DNA from: Halobaculum halobium
GTDB taxonomy: Archaea > Halobacteriota > Halobacteria > Halobacteriales > Haloferacaceae
NCBI RefSeq assembly: GCF_030127145.1
Contig: NZ_CP126158.1
Span: 744,001 to 808,000, forward strand
DNA length: 64,000 bases
Direction of reading: 5' to 3'
Shown here: positions 1-8,137 of the stretch, in pieces
Numbering within the stretch: the first letter of the stretch is position 1
Layout of the letters: each line of letters starts with the position of its first letter
The notes under the pieces: model-generated
The model's input: only the letters and a program-made list of their open reading frames with translations
Told to the model about the DNA's origin: nothing
Databases searched by the model: none
Translations under genes and position numbers: made by a program

Positions 1-703
1 CGCCGGTGCCGCAGTAGACGTGTGCGTCGACGACGCTGTGCGCGAACGTGCCGGGCTCGAAGCCGGTTCGCTGGGCGACCGCCGTCAGCAGGATGGAGTA
101 GGCGGCGATGTTGAACGGGACGCCGAGCGCGAGGTCGCCCGAGCGCTGGGTGAGATGGAGGTTCAGCCGGTCGCCCTGCACGTTGAACACGAAGGTGTAG
201 TGACACGGCGGAAGGGTGGAGACCGTCGCGTTCGCGGGGTGCCACGCGTTGACGACGATCCGGCGAGAGTTCGGATTCTCTCGGAGGGTGTCGAGCACGT
301 ACGCCAGTTGGTCGAACGTGCGCTCGTCGTCGTTCATCCAGCGGTGGGTCTCGTCCGGCCACGTCTCGCCCTCCAGTCCCTCCTCGGGAACGGGGTAGCG
401 CCGCCAGAAGCGCCCGTAGGCGGTGTCGAGGCGGCCCTCCTCGTCGGCCCACGCATCCCAGATGCCGGTCTTCTCGCGGAGGTCGCGGATGTGCTCCTCC
501 CCCGAGAGGTACCACAGGAGTTCGTGGATGAGCGACCGCCAGCGGAAGCCCGAGAGGTCCTTCGTCGTGAGTAGGGGGAAGCCGTCGGCGAGGTCGGCCT
601 CGTAGTGCGTCGAGAACGCAGAGAGCGTGTCGACCCCGGTCCGGTTCGGCTTGTAGGTGCCGTCCCGGAGCACGTCCTCGACGGTCGAGAGGTACTGCTG
701 CAT
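1..703 (-). CDS. thyA: Thymidylate synthase ThyA (3' end off the window)
   Basis: This is a class I thymidylate synthase, which converts dUMP to dTMP with methylene-tetrahydrofolate in the cytoplasm. The visible 234 codons start at an ATG and give a normal ThyA N-terminus and core. They include WRSLIHELLWYLSG, the catalytic Cys motif LPPCHY and the substrate-binding motif QRSGDLALGVPFNIA. The C-terminal part lies beyond base 1, so the gene is partial only because of the window edge. It is divergent from the MBL hydrolase next to it. Downstream dihydrofolate reductase is common in haloarchaea but cannot be seen here. The family call is certain. Confidence 0.95.
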   Translation of the reverse strand, partial: MQQYLSTVEDVLRDGTYKPNRTGVDTLSAFSTHYEADLADGFPLLTTKDLSGFRWRSLIHELLWYLSGEEHIRDLREKTGIWDAWADEEGRLDTAYGRFWRRYPVPEEGLEGETWPDETHRWMNDDERTFDQLAYVLDTLRENPNSRRIVVNAWHPANATVSTLPPCHYTFVFNVQGDRLNLHLTQRSGDLALGVPFNIAAYSILLTAVAQRTGFEPGTFAHSVVDAHVYCGTG

Positions 704-799
704 ACGCGAGAAGCGCGGGGCGTCCGTGATAGACCTACCGAACCCGGCCACCCGTCCGGAACGCCAACCCCCAAGACCCGCCGTCGCCTATCGCCGCCC

Positions 800-1426
800 G
801 TGATCCACAACCTCGCCGCCGGCATTCAGGCGTTCACGAGCAACGCGTTTCTCGTCTCCGGTCCCGCCAGCGCCGACGCGCCCGCGACGACCGACGACGG
901 CGACGCGGGCCGGCGCGTCCTCGTCGACACCGGATCGAACTTCGATATCCTCCCCGCGATCCGCGAGCGCGTCGACGACCTCGACGCGGTGGTCCTCACG
1001 CACACCCACCACGACCACGTCGGCAACGTCGAGGCGGTGTGCGACGCCTTCGGCGTCGAGACGTGGGGCTTCGACACGGGCCAGCCGAGCGTCGACAACG
1101 AGCTTCCCGACGGCGGACGCGTCGACCTGGGCCTCGGACGCTACGAGGCGCTGCACACGCCCGGGCACAAGAACGACCACCTCTGTCTGTACGACGAGGA
1201 CGCGGGCGTGCTGTTCGCGGGCGACCTGATCTTCCAGAACGGCGGCTTCGGACGGACCGACTTGGAGGAGGGCGACCGCGACGCGCTGATCCGGAGCATC
1301 GACCGCGTGCGAGAGCGCCTCGACGGCGACGGCCTCCGTGAGCTCCACGTCGGCCACGGCCCGAGCGTGCTGGACTCGCCGTACGACCACGTGGAACTCG
1401 CCGGTCGAGCGGCGCGGTCTCGGTAA
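800..1426 (+). CDS. MBL-fold metallo-hydrolase
   Basis: This is a 208-residue metallo-beta-lactamase-fold hydrolase, probably cytoplasmic and binding two metal ions. The metal motif THTHHDHVGN is near residue 70. A later HTPGHKNDH and the Asp of FAGDLIF supply further ligands, and a HVGHGPS motif closes the domain. The GTG at the start of VIHNLAAGIQAF is chosen because the fold begins there; the frame stays open upstream but overlaps the divergent thyA. The substrate is unknown; the arrangement resembles glyoxalase II-like and general MBL hydrolases. Its stop codon lies inside the first copy of a 62-bp tandem repeat. Confidence 0.85.
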   Translation: MIHNLAAGIQAFTSNAFLVSGPASADAPATTDDGDAGRRVLVDTGSNFDILPAIRERVDDLDAVVLTHTHHDHVGNVEAVCDAFGVETWGFDTGQPSVDNELPDGGRVDLGLGRYEALHTPGHKNDHLCLYDEDAGVLFAGDLIFQNGGFGRTDLEEGDRDALIRSIDRVRERLDGDGLRELHVGHGPSVLDSPYDHVELAGRAARSR

Positions 1427-1531
1427 CGGGGCGACCGACGGGGAGTAGCCGCCCCGGCTGAACTGCGTCAGCGGCGCGGTCGCGGTAACGGGGCGACCGA
1501 CGGGGAGTAGCCGCCCCGTCTGAACTGCGTC
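1408..1531. repeat. Two tandem copies of a 62-bp unit
   Basis: The copies at 1408-1469 and 1470-1531 differ at only a couple of bases, and a short third start (GACGCGGC) follows. Copy one contains the last codons and TAA stop of the MBL gene. Each copy can form a GGGGCG/CGCCCC stem around a 16-base loop. The unit lies between convergent genes, so a duplicated 3'-end stem is plausible. There is no T tract typical of a terminator. Confidence 0.9.
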
Positions 1532-1555
1532 AGCGACGCGGCGCCACCGGGCTCG

Positions 1556-2395
1556 CTACCGATCGCGTGCTGTCGCCAGTAACGCGCCGTACGCCTCCCG
1601 GTACGCCGACGCGACGGCGTCGGGGTCGCTCCGTTCCTCGCCGGTCAGCGGCCGGAGATCGTGTGTCGAGCGGGGATCGAGCATCTCGGTGACGCGGTCG
1701 ACGTGGATCTCCAAGGTTCCATCGTCGCGGTCGCCGGTCGCGGTCTCGCGCGCGAGCGCCCAGCGGTCGCCGCCGTAGATGCGACACCGGCCGGGGTCGA
1801 CGACGGCGACGGCGTCGAACTCGACCCCGCGAAGCGGCATCGCAACGTCGCCGTACGACTCCACGAGCGCGATGCCGTCTCTGCCCGCCGTCTGAACATC
1901 GTCCGCGAGCCGGTCGAGCGCGGGGAGGTGTCGCTCGCGCATCGCGTCGTTGAACGCTCGAACCGAGTCGACGCGGCGGGCGTCTGCGAGCGGGAGATCA
2001 GCTCGGAGCGGATCGGGGAGGTCGGTCGCTCCGTTCACGACCCACTCGTCGCCGTCGGCGGTCCGAACGCGGTCGACGAGGAACGTTCGGCCGGACTCGC
2101 CGAGCAGTCCCGTTTCGCCCGGCGTCGGTCGCCAGAGGCGGTGGATCGGATTCCGACGCTCGTGGGACGCGTCGCTGTCGGCCGCCCGGAGGAGTCGATC
2201 GATGTCTTTCCCGTAGAGGCGTCCGTCGCCCGCGGCGCGGCGCACGTCGTCGTGGTCGAACCAGCGGTCGTTGCCGGCGCGGGGCTTGAACACGCGCGGC
2301 TGCGAACCGTCGGCGCGGAGTCTCGCGGCCAGGCCGACCGCGAACGTGGTCTTGCCCGCGTCCACCGGGTCCGCGCCGGCGACGAGGAGCCTCAC
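1556..2395 (-). CDS. P-loop ATPase/GTPase of unknown role
   Basis: This 279-residue protein starts with a Walker A loop (GADPVDAGKTTFAVG) at residues 6-20 and resembles dethiobiotin synthetase/MinD-like P-loop folds in its opening. It then has a conserved-looking segment FKPRAGNDRWFDHDDV and a later FDAVAVVDPGRCRIYGGDRW. The GTG start overlaps the TGA of the upstream gene by four bases, so the two are translationally coupled. I do not recognise a pathway. Haloarchaeal genomes carry such a protein annotated only as ATPase. The start is fixed by the overlap and the immediate P-loop. Confidence 0.75.
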   Translation of the reverse strand: MRLLVAGADPVDAGKTTFAVGLAARLRADGSQPRVFKPRAGNDRWFDHDDVRRAAGDGRLYGKDIDRLLRAADSDASHERRNPIHRLWRPTPGETGLLGESGRTFLVDRVRTADGDEWVVNGATDLPDPLRADLPLADARRVDSVRAFNDAMRERHLPALDRLADDVQTAGRDGIALVESYGDVAMPLRGVEFDAVAVVDPGRCRIYGGDRWALARETATGDRDDGTLEIHVDRVTEMLDPRSTHDLRPLTGEERSDPDAVASAYREAYGALLATARDR

Positions 2396-2766
2396 TGCTC
2401 GTCCGCGGACGCGTCCTCGGCTGCGTCGGCAGTCCCGTCCGCGCCCTCGGGCGTGCCATTGTCGTCGTCGCCGTCGCCGCCGTCGTCGGCGAGATCCTCG
2501 GGGCGTCGCAGCCCGTAGTACCCCGGCTCGTCGTCGGTACGCGGCTCCGCGACGACGAGGTCCTCGGCGTTCGTCATGACCCACGGGATCGCCCAGTCGA
2601 GCAGCACCTCCTCGGTCTCTTCGTCGATCGCTGCGTCCGGCTCCAGCCCCTGGAGGAGCCGGGCGATCTCCGTGACGGTGTACATCCGGTCCGGTTCGAA
2701 CAGCTCCGCGGGCGTGTAGAAGTCACACGGGTACAGTCCGGTGAACTCCGATTTCTCGATCGGCAT
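2392..2766 (-). CDS. Conserved haloarchaeal protein, possibly DUF5827
   Basis: This is a 124-residue acidic protein. The first 90 residues are conserved in style (PCDFYTPAELFEPDRMYTV, then EIARLLQGL and VLLDWAIPWVM). The last 35 are low-complexity Asp/Gly/Ala. The N-terminal part looks like the haloarchaeal DUF5827 family from memory; this could not be checked. It is the first gene of a two-gene unit with the P-loop ATPase, overlapping it by four bases, so the proteins probably act together. No catalytic residues are evident. Confidence 0.7.
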   Translation of the reverse strand: MPIEKSEFTGLYPCDFYTPAELFEPDRMYTVTEIARLLQGLEPDAAIDEETEEVLLDWAIPWVMTNAEDLVVAEPRTDDEPGYYGLRRPEDLADDGGDGDDDNGTPEGADGTADAAEDASADEQ

Positions 2767-2850
2767 ACGGGGCCGTAGCTCGCGGCGGCGCTAAAACGCG
2801 ACGGGTCGGGAGCGACCGCGATCGCCGGCGATCCGCGTCGAGCGGTCGGC

Positions 2851-3312
2851 CTACGTCGGGAGGTCCGCTTCGGTCCCGCACTCGGGACAGACGAACTCCA
2901 TGCCGTCGTCGCCGGGGACCGCTGCGAGCGCTTCGTGCCCGCATTCGCGACACGTGGCCGGGACGCGAACCTCCGTCGAGTCGGCCGGCGCGCCGAGCGC
3001 GAGCGCCTCGACGGGCTCGTCGCCCTCGTTGCTCCCGGTCTGGTACTCCCCGGGTGCGAACCGGATCGCCTCGCCCTCGCCGACCTCGACGGCACCGTCC
3101 TCCGTCTCGAACGTCGCCGTGCCCGAGAGGACCACGAACACCTCCTCCTGGTCGAGGTGGGTGTGCATCCCGCCGGAGAACCCCTCGTCCGGGTCGAGGC
3201 GGTAGTGGTTGATCGCCATGTCCTCGGCGCCGAGTGCGTCGGTGAGTCGGCGCATCTCCACGTCCCTGCCGAATCCGCCCGTGTCGGCTTCGTCGATGTC
3301 GATGTGTTCCAT
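2851..3312 (-). CDS. Cupin fused to a C-terminal zinc ribbon
   Basis: Residues 1-105 form a single cupin barrel. Metal-binding motif 1 includes HTHLDQEEVFVVLSG and motif 2 a GEGEAIRFAPGEYQ stretch. Residues 118-150 hold two CxxC pairs (CRECGH and CPECGT), a rubredoxin-like zinc ribbon. Cupins with one His-rich strand bind small ligands or act as dioxygenases or isomerases; which applies here cannot be said. The zinc ribbon could mediate protein or nucleic-acid contact. It is transcribed alone on the minus strand, with no obvious partner. Confidence 0.85.
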   Translation of the reverse strand: MEHIDIDEADTGGFGRDVEMRRLTDALGAEDMAINHYRLDPDEGFSGGMHTHLDQEEVFVVLSGTATFETEDGAVEVGEGEAIRFAPGEYQTGSNEGDEPVEALALGAPADSTEVRVPATCRECGHEALAAVPGDDGMEFVCPECGTEADLPT

Positions 3313-3400
3313 CGGTCGGGGTCTCGGTCGGCGGCGACATGAATCGTCCGGCGGCGGAACCCCGCGTCGCCGGCTCCGCCTCAGTCTCCGCTTCCGATTC

Positions 3401-4102
3401 TCACCCCAGGTGTTCGGCCGCCAGCGACTCGTGTACCGCCTCGATCTCGGGGATTCCGGCGTCGACGGTGCCGCCGTGATAGCAGTGGGTCGTCTCCAGG
3501 TCCCTCCCTAACTCGGCGAGCCGACCCACCGATCGCGTCGCCTCGGCCATGTCCGGCGTGAAGTGCTCCGCCGGGCTGATCAAATCGCCGTCGTCGCCCC
3601 GGAGCGCGTCGGCCGCGAGCAGCACGCCGGACTCGGGGAGGTGAAACGCGAGGTGTCCGGGCGCGTGGCCGGGCGTGAACACCGCCCGCATCGGCCCCGC
3701 ATCGGTCCTGAACGTCACGCCGTCCTGGATCTCCACGTCGACCGGAACGGGGTCGTACCGTTCACCGTCGGGGTCGCTCTTGATCGGGAACTCCCGACCG
3801 TCGACGTACGGCGTCGCGGCCTCGTGGGCGTACACGGCGGGGTCGGCGGCGCGCTCGCGAACCGCCGCCAGTCCGCCCGCGTGGTCGCCGTCGTGGTGCG
3901 TGAGCACCACGGCCCAGACGTCCGCGAGATCGAGGCCGTGGGCCGCCAGCGCGTCGGCCACCTGGTCGGCCTGTCCCGGGAGCCCCGTGTCGACCAGTAG
4001 GGGGCCACGCGGGGTCTCGACGGCCACCGGATGGAACGACGCCGTGCCGTTCTCACGCTCCATCGTCAACTCTAGGGTGTACACGCCGTCCGCGAGTTTC
4101 AT
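3401..4102 (-). CDS. MBL-fold metallo-hydrolase
   Basis: This 233-residue metallo-beta-lactamase-fold enzyme carries the metal motif LTHHDGDHAGG near residue 70. It also has FTPGHAPGHLAFHLPE around residue 150 and a closing CYHGGTVDAG. The ATG at MKLADGVYTLEL is preferred because the first beta strand starts there and the longer frame gives only a low-complexity extension. The motif order matches the broad glyoxalase-II/lactonase group. The substrate is unknown. It sits between the cupin and superoxide dismutase genes, all on the minus strand but with gaps of 88 and 165 bases. Confidence 0.85.
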   Translation of the reverse strand: MKLADGVYTLELTMERENGTASFHPVAVETPRGPLLVDTGLPGQADQVADALAAHGLDLADVWAVVLTHHDGDHAGGLAAVRERAADPAVYAHEAATPYVDGREFPIKSDPDGERYDPVPVDVEIQDGVTFRTDAGPMRAVFTPGHAPGHLAFHLPESGVLLAADALRGDDGDLISPAEHFTPDMAEATRSVGRLAELGRDLETTHCYHGGTVDAGIPEIEAVHESLAAEHLG

Positions 4103-4267
4103 GCGCGGTCGTTCGGGTCCCGACGGGGTAACTGTGGGTGTCGCAGACGCGGGAGCCGGGCGACGCGGCTGCACCGCAGCAAGCATGGCGCTGTCGCTGG
4201 CAGATCGGGGGCGAAAGAAGTCGAGTGCTCTGCTTGGATCCCTCCGGACCCGTTCGTCGTCGCCAGC

Positions 4268-4867
4268 TTACTCGAAGAGTTCGCGGGCCTGTTCGTAGCG
4301 GGCGCTGGGTTCGGTCCAGTCGACGACTTCGAAGAACGCGGAGACGAAGTCGCCGCGGGCGGGGCCGTAGTCGTAGTAGTAGGAGTGCTCCCACACGTCC
4401 AGCGCGAGGATCGGGTGGCCGCCCCAGATTGCGCCCTGGTCGTGCTTGTCGACGACGACGTTGCGCAGTTGGTTCGAGAACGTGTCGTAGACGAGCAGCG
4501 CCCAGCCCGACGCGTTGCCGGCGGCGGCCTCGAACTCGCCCTTCCACGCCTCGTAGCTCCCGAAGTCCTCGGCGATCCGGTCAGCGAGCGCGCCCGACGG
4601 CTCGTCGCCGCCCTCCGGGCTCATGTTCTGCCAGAACAGGTCGTGCAGGATGTGCCCCGAAGAGTTGTGCGTCACGTTCCGGATCGCGCCCGCCGAGGAA
4701 CCGAACTCGCCGGCCTCGCGGTTCTGTTCGAGCGTCTCCTCAGCCGAGTTCCAGCCGTTGACGTAGCCCTGGTGATGGGTGTCGTGATGCCACGTCAACA
4801 CCTGCTCACTAATGTGCGGCTCCAGCGCGTCGTAGTCGTACGGCAACGGATCGAGTTCGTAGCTCAT
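4268..4867 (-). CDS. sod: Superoxide dismutase, Mn/Fe type
   Basis: This 199-residue enzyme dismutates superoxide in the cytoplasm. All four metal ligands are visible: His in the LTWHHDTHHQGY helix, His in HNSSGHILHDLFW, and Asp and His in LALDVWEHSYYYDYG. It is the usual length for the family and aligns end to end. Haloarchaeal enzymes of this type are usually manganese-dependent; metal choice cannot be read from the sequence. It is a single gene with its own start at MSYELDPLPY and about 85 bases before the pirin gene. Confidence 0.97.
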   Translation of the reverse strand: MSYELDPLPYDYDALEPHISEQVLTWHHDTHHQGYVNGWNSAEETLEQNREAGEFGSSAGAIRNVTHNSSGHILHDLFWQNMSPEGGDEPSGALADRIAEDFGSYEAWKGEFEAAAGNASGWALLVYDTFSNQLRNVVVDKHDQGAIWGGHPILALDVWEHSYYYDYGPARGDFVSAFFEVVDWTEPSARYEQARELFE

Positions 4868-4952
4868 GTGCGTCCCACCGTAGGACCCTCTGGCAAAAGA
4901 GCGTTCCCTGAATCGGTTTTACGTAGCGATTCCGACAGGACGTACGAACCGT

Positions 4953-5729
4953 TCACAACACGTACGGACCGCGCTGGCGGATCGGTTCCTCGTGCGGTTC
5001 CCCGGCGACGCAGACGACGCGCAATCCCGCGTCGTCACCGTCGGAGTCGGCCCCCGAATCATCGGGAGCGAACTCGGCCGTTCGTCCGTCCTCGATCGGA
5101 ACCACGTCGCCGGTCTCGAACCGGTCGCCATCGACCGTGCCCGCGCCGGCGACGCCGAAGGCGAAGCCGGTCCAGCCGTCGGGAACCGTCCAGGTCCACG
5201 CGTCGTCTACGCGGGCGTCGAGGTACTCCATCGGCGTGTGGAGTTCGAGCGGAGAGCCGTCACCGACGACCGTCGTCACGGTCGCGCCGTCCTCGGTCGC
5301 GGTCGGGAGATCAGCGGCCGCGGCGTCCGCGTAGTCGGCCTCGACCTCCTTGTGTTCGCGCGGGAGATTCACCCACAGCTGGAGGCCGTTGCAGGCGGCG
5401 CCGTCAGCCGGGAACTCGGAGTGCCGGATGCCGCCGCCGGTCGTGATCCGCATCGCGTCGCCCTCGCGAGCGGTGTGTGACACGCCCAGCGAGTCCTCGT
5501 GTTCCATCCCACCGTCGAGCATGTACGAGACGATCTCGAACCCGCGGTGCGGATGCATCGGGAACCCCGCGTCGGGGTCGATGTAGAACCGCTCGAACAG
5601 GACGAACGGGTCGCGGTGCGACGGGTGTGCCTCCGTGGGGAACGCGCGCGTCGAGTTCACGCCCGTGCCGTGGCGGACGCGTCCACCGGGAATCGGCCCG
5701 GCGTGGTCGAGTCGCTCGGGATCGGTCAT
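4953..5729 (-). CDS. Pirin family protein
   Basis: This 258-residue bicupin is a pirin. The N-terminal barrel has the metal motif FPMHPHRGFEIVSYMLDGG followed by MEHEDSLG and GGGIRHSEFP, which supply the usual three His and one Glu. The C-terminal barrel is diverged. Some pirins act as quercetin dioxygenases and others as transcription cofactors; the role here is unknown. The ATG at MTDPERLDHAG is chosen over an upstream one because the longer version adds only basic out-of-style residues. A TATA-like GTTATCC lies about 45 bases upstream, next to two tandem GGAAGGTCGC repeats. Confidence 0.9.
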   Translation of the reverse strand: MTDPERLDHAGPIPGGRVRHGTGVNSTRAFPTEAHPSHRDPFVLFERFYIDPDAGFPMHPHRGFEIVSYMLDGGMEHEDSLGVSHTAREGDAMRITTGGGIRHSEFPADGAACNGLQLWVNLPREHKEVEADYADAAAADLPTATEDGATVTTVVGDGSPLELHTPMEYLDARVDDAWTWTVPDGWTGFAFGVAGAGTVDGDRFETGDVVPIEDGRTAEFAPDDSGADSDGDDAGLRVVCVAGEPHEEPIRQRGPYVL

Positions 5730-5788
5730 CGACTGATCGCCTCCATGCCGACACCGAGTCGACCGTCGGGGATAACGCCCGCGTCGCC

Positions 5789-5810
5789 GGAAGGTCGCTG
5801 GAAGGTCGCC
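5789..5810. repeat. Two tandem 11-bp repeats upstream of the pirin gene
   Basis: GGAAGGTCGCT is followed directly by GGAAGGTCGCC. The pair lies 60-81 bases before the pirin ATG, just outside its TATA-like sequence (near 5770). One turn of helix separates equivalent bases. It may be a protein-binding site, or chance in GC-rich DNA. Confidence 0.5.
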
Positions 5811-5856
5811 GGGAGCAGGCAACGAGCGTCGTGAAAAACCGAGCGCGCGCCGATCG

Positions 5857-7005
5857 TCAGATCCGCGGCTCGGCGTCGTTGGCGTCCTCCAGCGAGCGGT
5901 TGTGTAGCGCGTCGCCGCTCGTGGCGTCGAACAGGTGGACCGCGTCCGACGGGAACCGCGCGACGACGGACTCGCCGGCGTCGATGCGGCGCATGCCGCC
6001 GACGGTCGCGACGAACGTGTCCGTCGCGTCCCCGTCGAACCCGAGGTACACGGCGTTCTCGTTCCCCATCGGCTCGACGACGTCGACCACGGTGGCGAAC
6101 TCGTCGTCGCCGGCCGCCTGGTCGTCGGCCGTGACCTCGATGTCCTCCGGACGGACGCCGAGAGTCACGCCCGCGGCACCTTCGACGGCCTCGCGCATCT
6201 CGGCCGTCAGCGGGTAGTCGAAGCGGTCCGTGACCAACCGGTCGCCCTCGACGGTCGCCTCGAAGAAGTTCATCGACGGCTCGCCGATGAACCCCGCGAC
6301 GAAACGGTTCGCCGGGCGGTGGTAGCACTCCAGCGGCGTCCCCGCCTGTTGGAGTTCGCCGCCGTCGAGAATCGCGATCCGGTCGCCCATCGTCATCGCC
6401 TCCGTCTGGTCGTGGGTGACGTAGACCGTCGTCGTGTCGAGGTCCTCCTGGATTCGCTGGAGCTCCGTGCGCATCTGTGAGCGGAGCTTCGCGTCGAGAT
6501 TCGACAGCGGCTCGTCCATCAGGAACACCTCGGGCTCGCGGACGATCGCCCGCCCGAGCGCCACGCGCTGCTGTTGGCCGCCGGACAGCTCCGACGGCTT
6601 TCGGTCGAGCAGCTCCGGGATGTCGAGCAGGTCGGCGGCGTTCTCGACGCGCTCGTCGATCTCCGCGTCGGCCATGTCGGTGGACTCCTCCAGTCCGAAT
6701 GACATGTTCTCCCGGGTGGTCATGTGCGGGTACAGCGCGTACGACTGGAACACCATCGCGATGTCCCGGTCCTGCGGCTTCTGGCCCACGATGGACCGCC
6801 CGCCGAGGCGGATATCGCCGCTGGTGACCGTCTCCAGCCCGGCGACCATCCGCAGCGTCGTCGACTTCCCGCAGCCCGACGGCCCGACGAGGACGAGGAA
6901 CTCGCCGTCCTCGATGTCGACCGTCACGTCGTCGACGGCGACGATTTCGGAGCCGTCGTCGTCTGTGAACACCTTCCGTACGTCGTCGAGTTCGAGTTCA
7001 GCCAT
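5857..7005 (-). CDS. Sugar ABC transporter ATP-binding protein, CUT1/UgpC type
   Basis: This 382-residue ATPase energises the sugar importer encoded upstream. Walker A GPSGCGKST is near residue 39. The signature LSGGQQQRVALGRA, Walker B with the catalytic Glu (VFLMDEPLSNLDAKLR) and the switch His in THDQTEAM follow in order. After residue 240 comes a TOBE/OB extension typical of MalK/UgpC. The start at MAELELDDVRKVF is well defined. It is the last gene of a four-gene minus-strand operon; a 172-base gap with a stem-loop separates it from the second permease, so its expression may be tuned separately. Confidence 0.95.
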   Translation of the reverse strand: MAELELDDVRKVFTDDDGSEIVAVDDVTVDIEDGEFLVLVGPSGCGKSTTLRMVAGLETVTSGDIRLGGRSIVGQKPQDRDIAMVFQSYALYPHMTTRENMSFGLEESTDMADAEIDERVENAADLLDIPELLDRKPSELSGGQQQRVALGRAIVREPEVFLMDEPLSNLDAKLRSQMRTELQRIQEDLDTTTVYVTHDQTEAMTMGDRIAILDGGELQQAGTPLECYHRPANRFVAGFIGEPSMNFFEATVEGDRLVTDRFDYPLTAEMREAVEGAAGVTLGVRPEDIEVTADDQAAGDDEFATVVDVVEPMGNENAVYLGFDGDATDTFVATVGGMRRIDAGESVVARFPSDAVHLFDATSGDALHNRSLEDANDAEPRI

Positions 7006-7093
7006 TATCAGAGTCCCCCGTGTGGCCCGCGAGCGCGGGTCAGTCGGTCGTGATCGGTCGCTCCGACGGCGCGTACCGTCGGTGTTGCGGTCC

Positions 7094-7123
7094 GGCGGCG
7101 TGCGGTCACCCGCACACACCGCC
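7094..7123. promoter_or_regulatory. Stem-loop between permease and ATPase genes
   Basis: The inner stem GTGCGG/CCGCAC has a TCAC loop. An outer GGCGG/CCGCC pair is separated by a small internal loop. It lies in the only sizeable gap of the sugar ABC operon. A processing, stability or partial-termination element is plausible; no T run follows on the minus strand. Confidence 0.45.
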
Positions 7124-7177
7124 GCGGCATCTCCGTCGACGGCGTCGTCGCCGTCGCTGTCGCGCTCGGAGCCGCCG

Positions 7178-8137
7178 TCACGTGGCCACCCCTTCGGCGA
7201 ACTCCTCGCCGAACATGATGTACACGATGAGCGTCGGGAGCGCGGCGACGAACGCCCCGGCCATCCGGAGCGCGAAGTCCTGTCCCTCCATCGACTCCCC
7301 GAGTCCCGCGAGGATGAGCACGACCGGGGCGGCCGGGCTCGACTCGGTGGACACGAGGATGAGCGCGAACAGCAGGTCGTTCCAGATCTGCGTGAACTGG
7401 TAGATGAGCACGACCGCGAACATCGGCGTCGAGATCGGGAAGACGATGCGGCGGTACACCCGACGGAACGTCGCCCCGTCGAGGCGCGCCGCCTCGATCA
7501 TCTCCTCGCTCACGTTCCGGTAGTACGACCGGAACAGCACCATGCAGATCGGGATGCCGTACGCGACGTGGGTGATCGTCAGTTCGACCAGCCCGACGTA
7601 CGACTGCGGGACTCCGAGCACCCACAGCGGAGTCAACAGCTCCGCCAGCGGCACGGCGCCCCAGAACTGCGAGAGGGGGACGAGCACCGCCTGGTACGGG
7701 ATGAAGATCCCGGCGACGAGCATCGCCAGCACCGGCGCCTTGTAGCGGGCCCGCCAGTCGGCCTGCGTCAGGCCGTAGGCGGCGAAGCTCCCGAACAGGG
7801 CGGAAATGATCGTCGCGGGCACGGCGTACAGCGCGCTGTTGACCATGCCGCGACCCAGCGCCGCGATCGCCGTCTGCCACTTCTCCAGCGTGAAAAAGCG
7901 CGGCGGCGGCGGCGCGAACGGCAGCGTCGAGCTGATCCCGCCGGGGTTCGTCTTGAACGCGGTGACGAGCCCGGATTCGATCGGTGTCAGGAAGAACACC
8001 GTCATCCCGATGATCGCGGCGTACAGCGCCACGCGGTAGCCGTCGAGCGCCGCGAGGTCGTCGCGGACGCGGGCCGCGACGCCGGTCGAGTCGGTCGGAT
8101 CTGTCGGGTCGGAGTCCTCGTGTGATGCGTCGCTCAT
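7178..8137 (-). CDS. Sugar ABC transporter permease, MalG type
   Basis: This 319-residue inner-membrane permease has about six transmembrane segments after an acidic cytoplasmic N-terminus. The EAA loop that docks to the ATPase reads EAARLDGATFRRVYRRIVFPIS near residue 215, matching CUT1 permeases. Its ATG overlaps the stop of the first permease by four bases, so the two are co-translated. Together they form the heterodimeric channel of a binding-protein-dependent sugar importer. The transported sugar cannot be assigned from sequence. Confidence 0.94.
   Translation of the reverse strand: MSDASHEDSDPTDPTDSTGVAARVRDDLAALDGYRVALYAAIIGMTVFFLTPIESGLVTAFKTNPGGISSTLPFAPPPPRFFTLEKWQTAIAALGRGMVNSALYAVPATIISALFGSFAAYGLTQADWRARYKAPVLAMLVAGIFIPYQAVLVPLSQFWGAVPLAELLTPLWVLGVPQSYVGLVELTITHVAYGIPICMVLFRSYYRNVSEEMIEAARLDGATFRRVYRRIVFPISTPMFAVVLIYQFTQIWNDLLFALILVSTESSPAAPVVLILAGLGESMEGQDFALRMAGAFVAALPTLIVYIMFGEEFAEGVAT

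Noticed and set aside
7006-7177. A small gene in the 172-base gap of the sugar operon
   Set aside because: Open frames here have no credible start or composition; a stem-loop explains the gap better.
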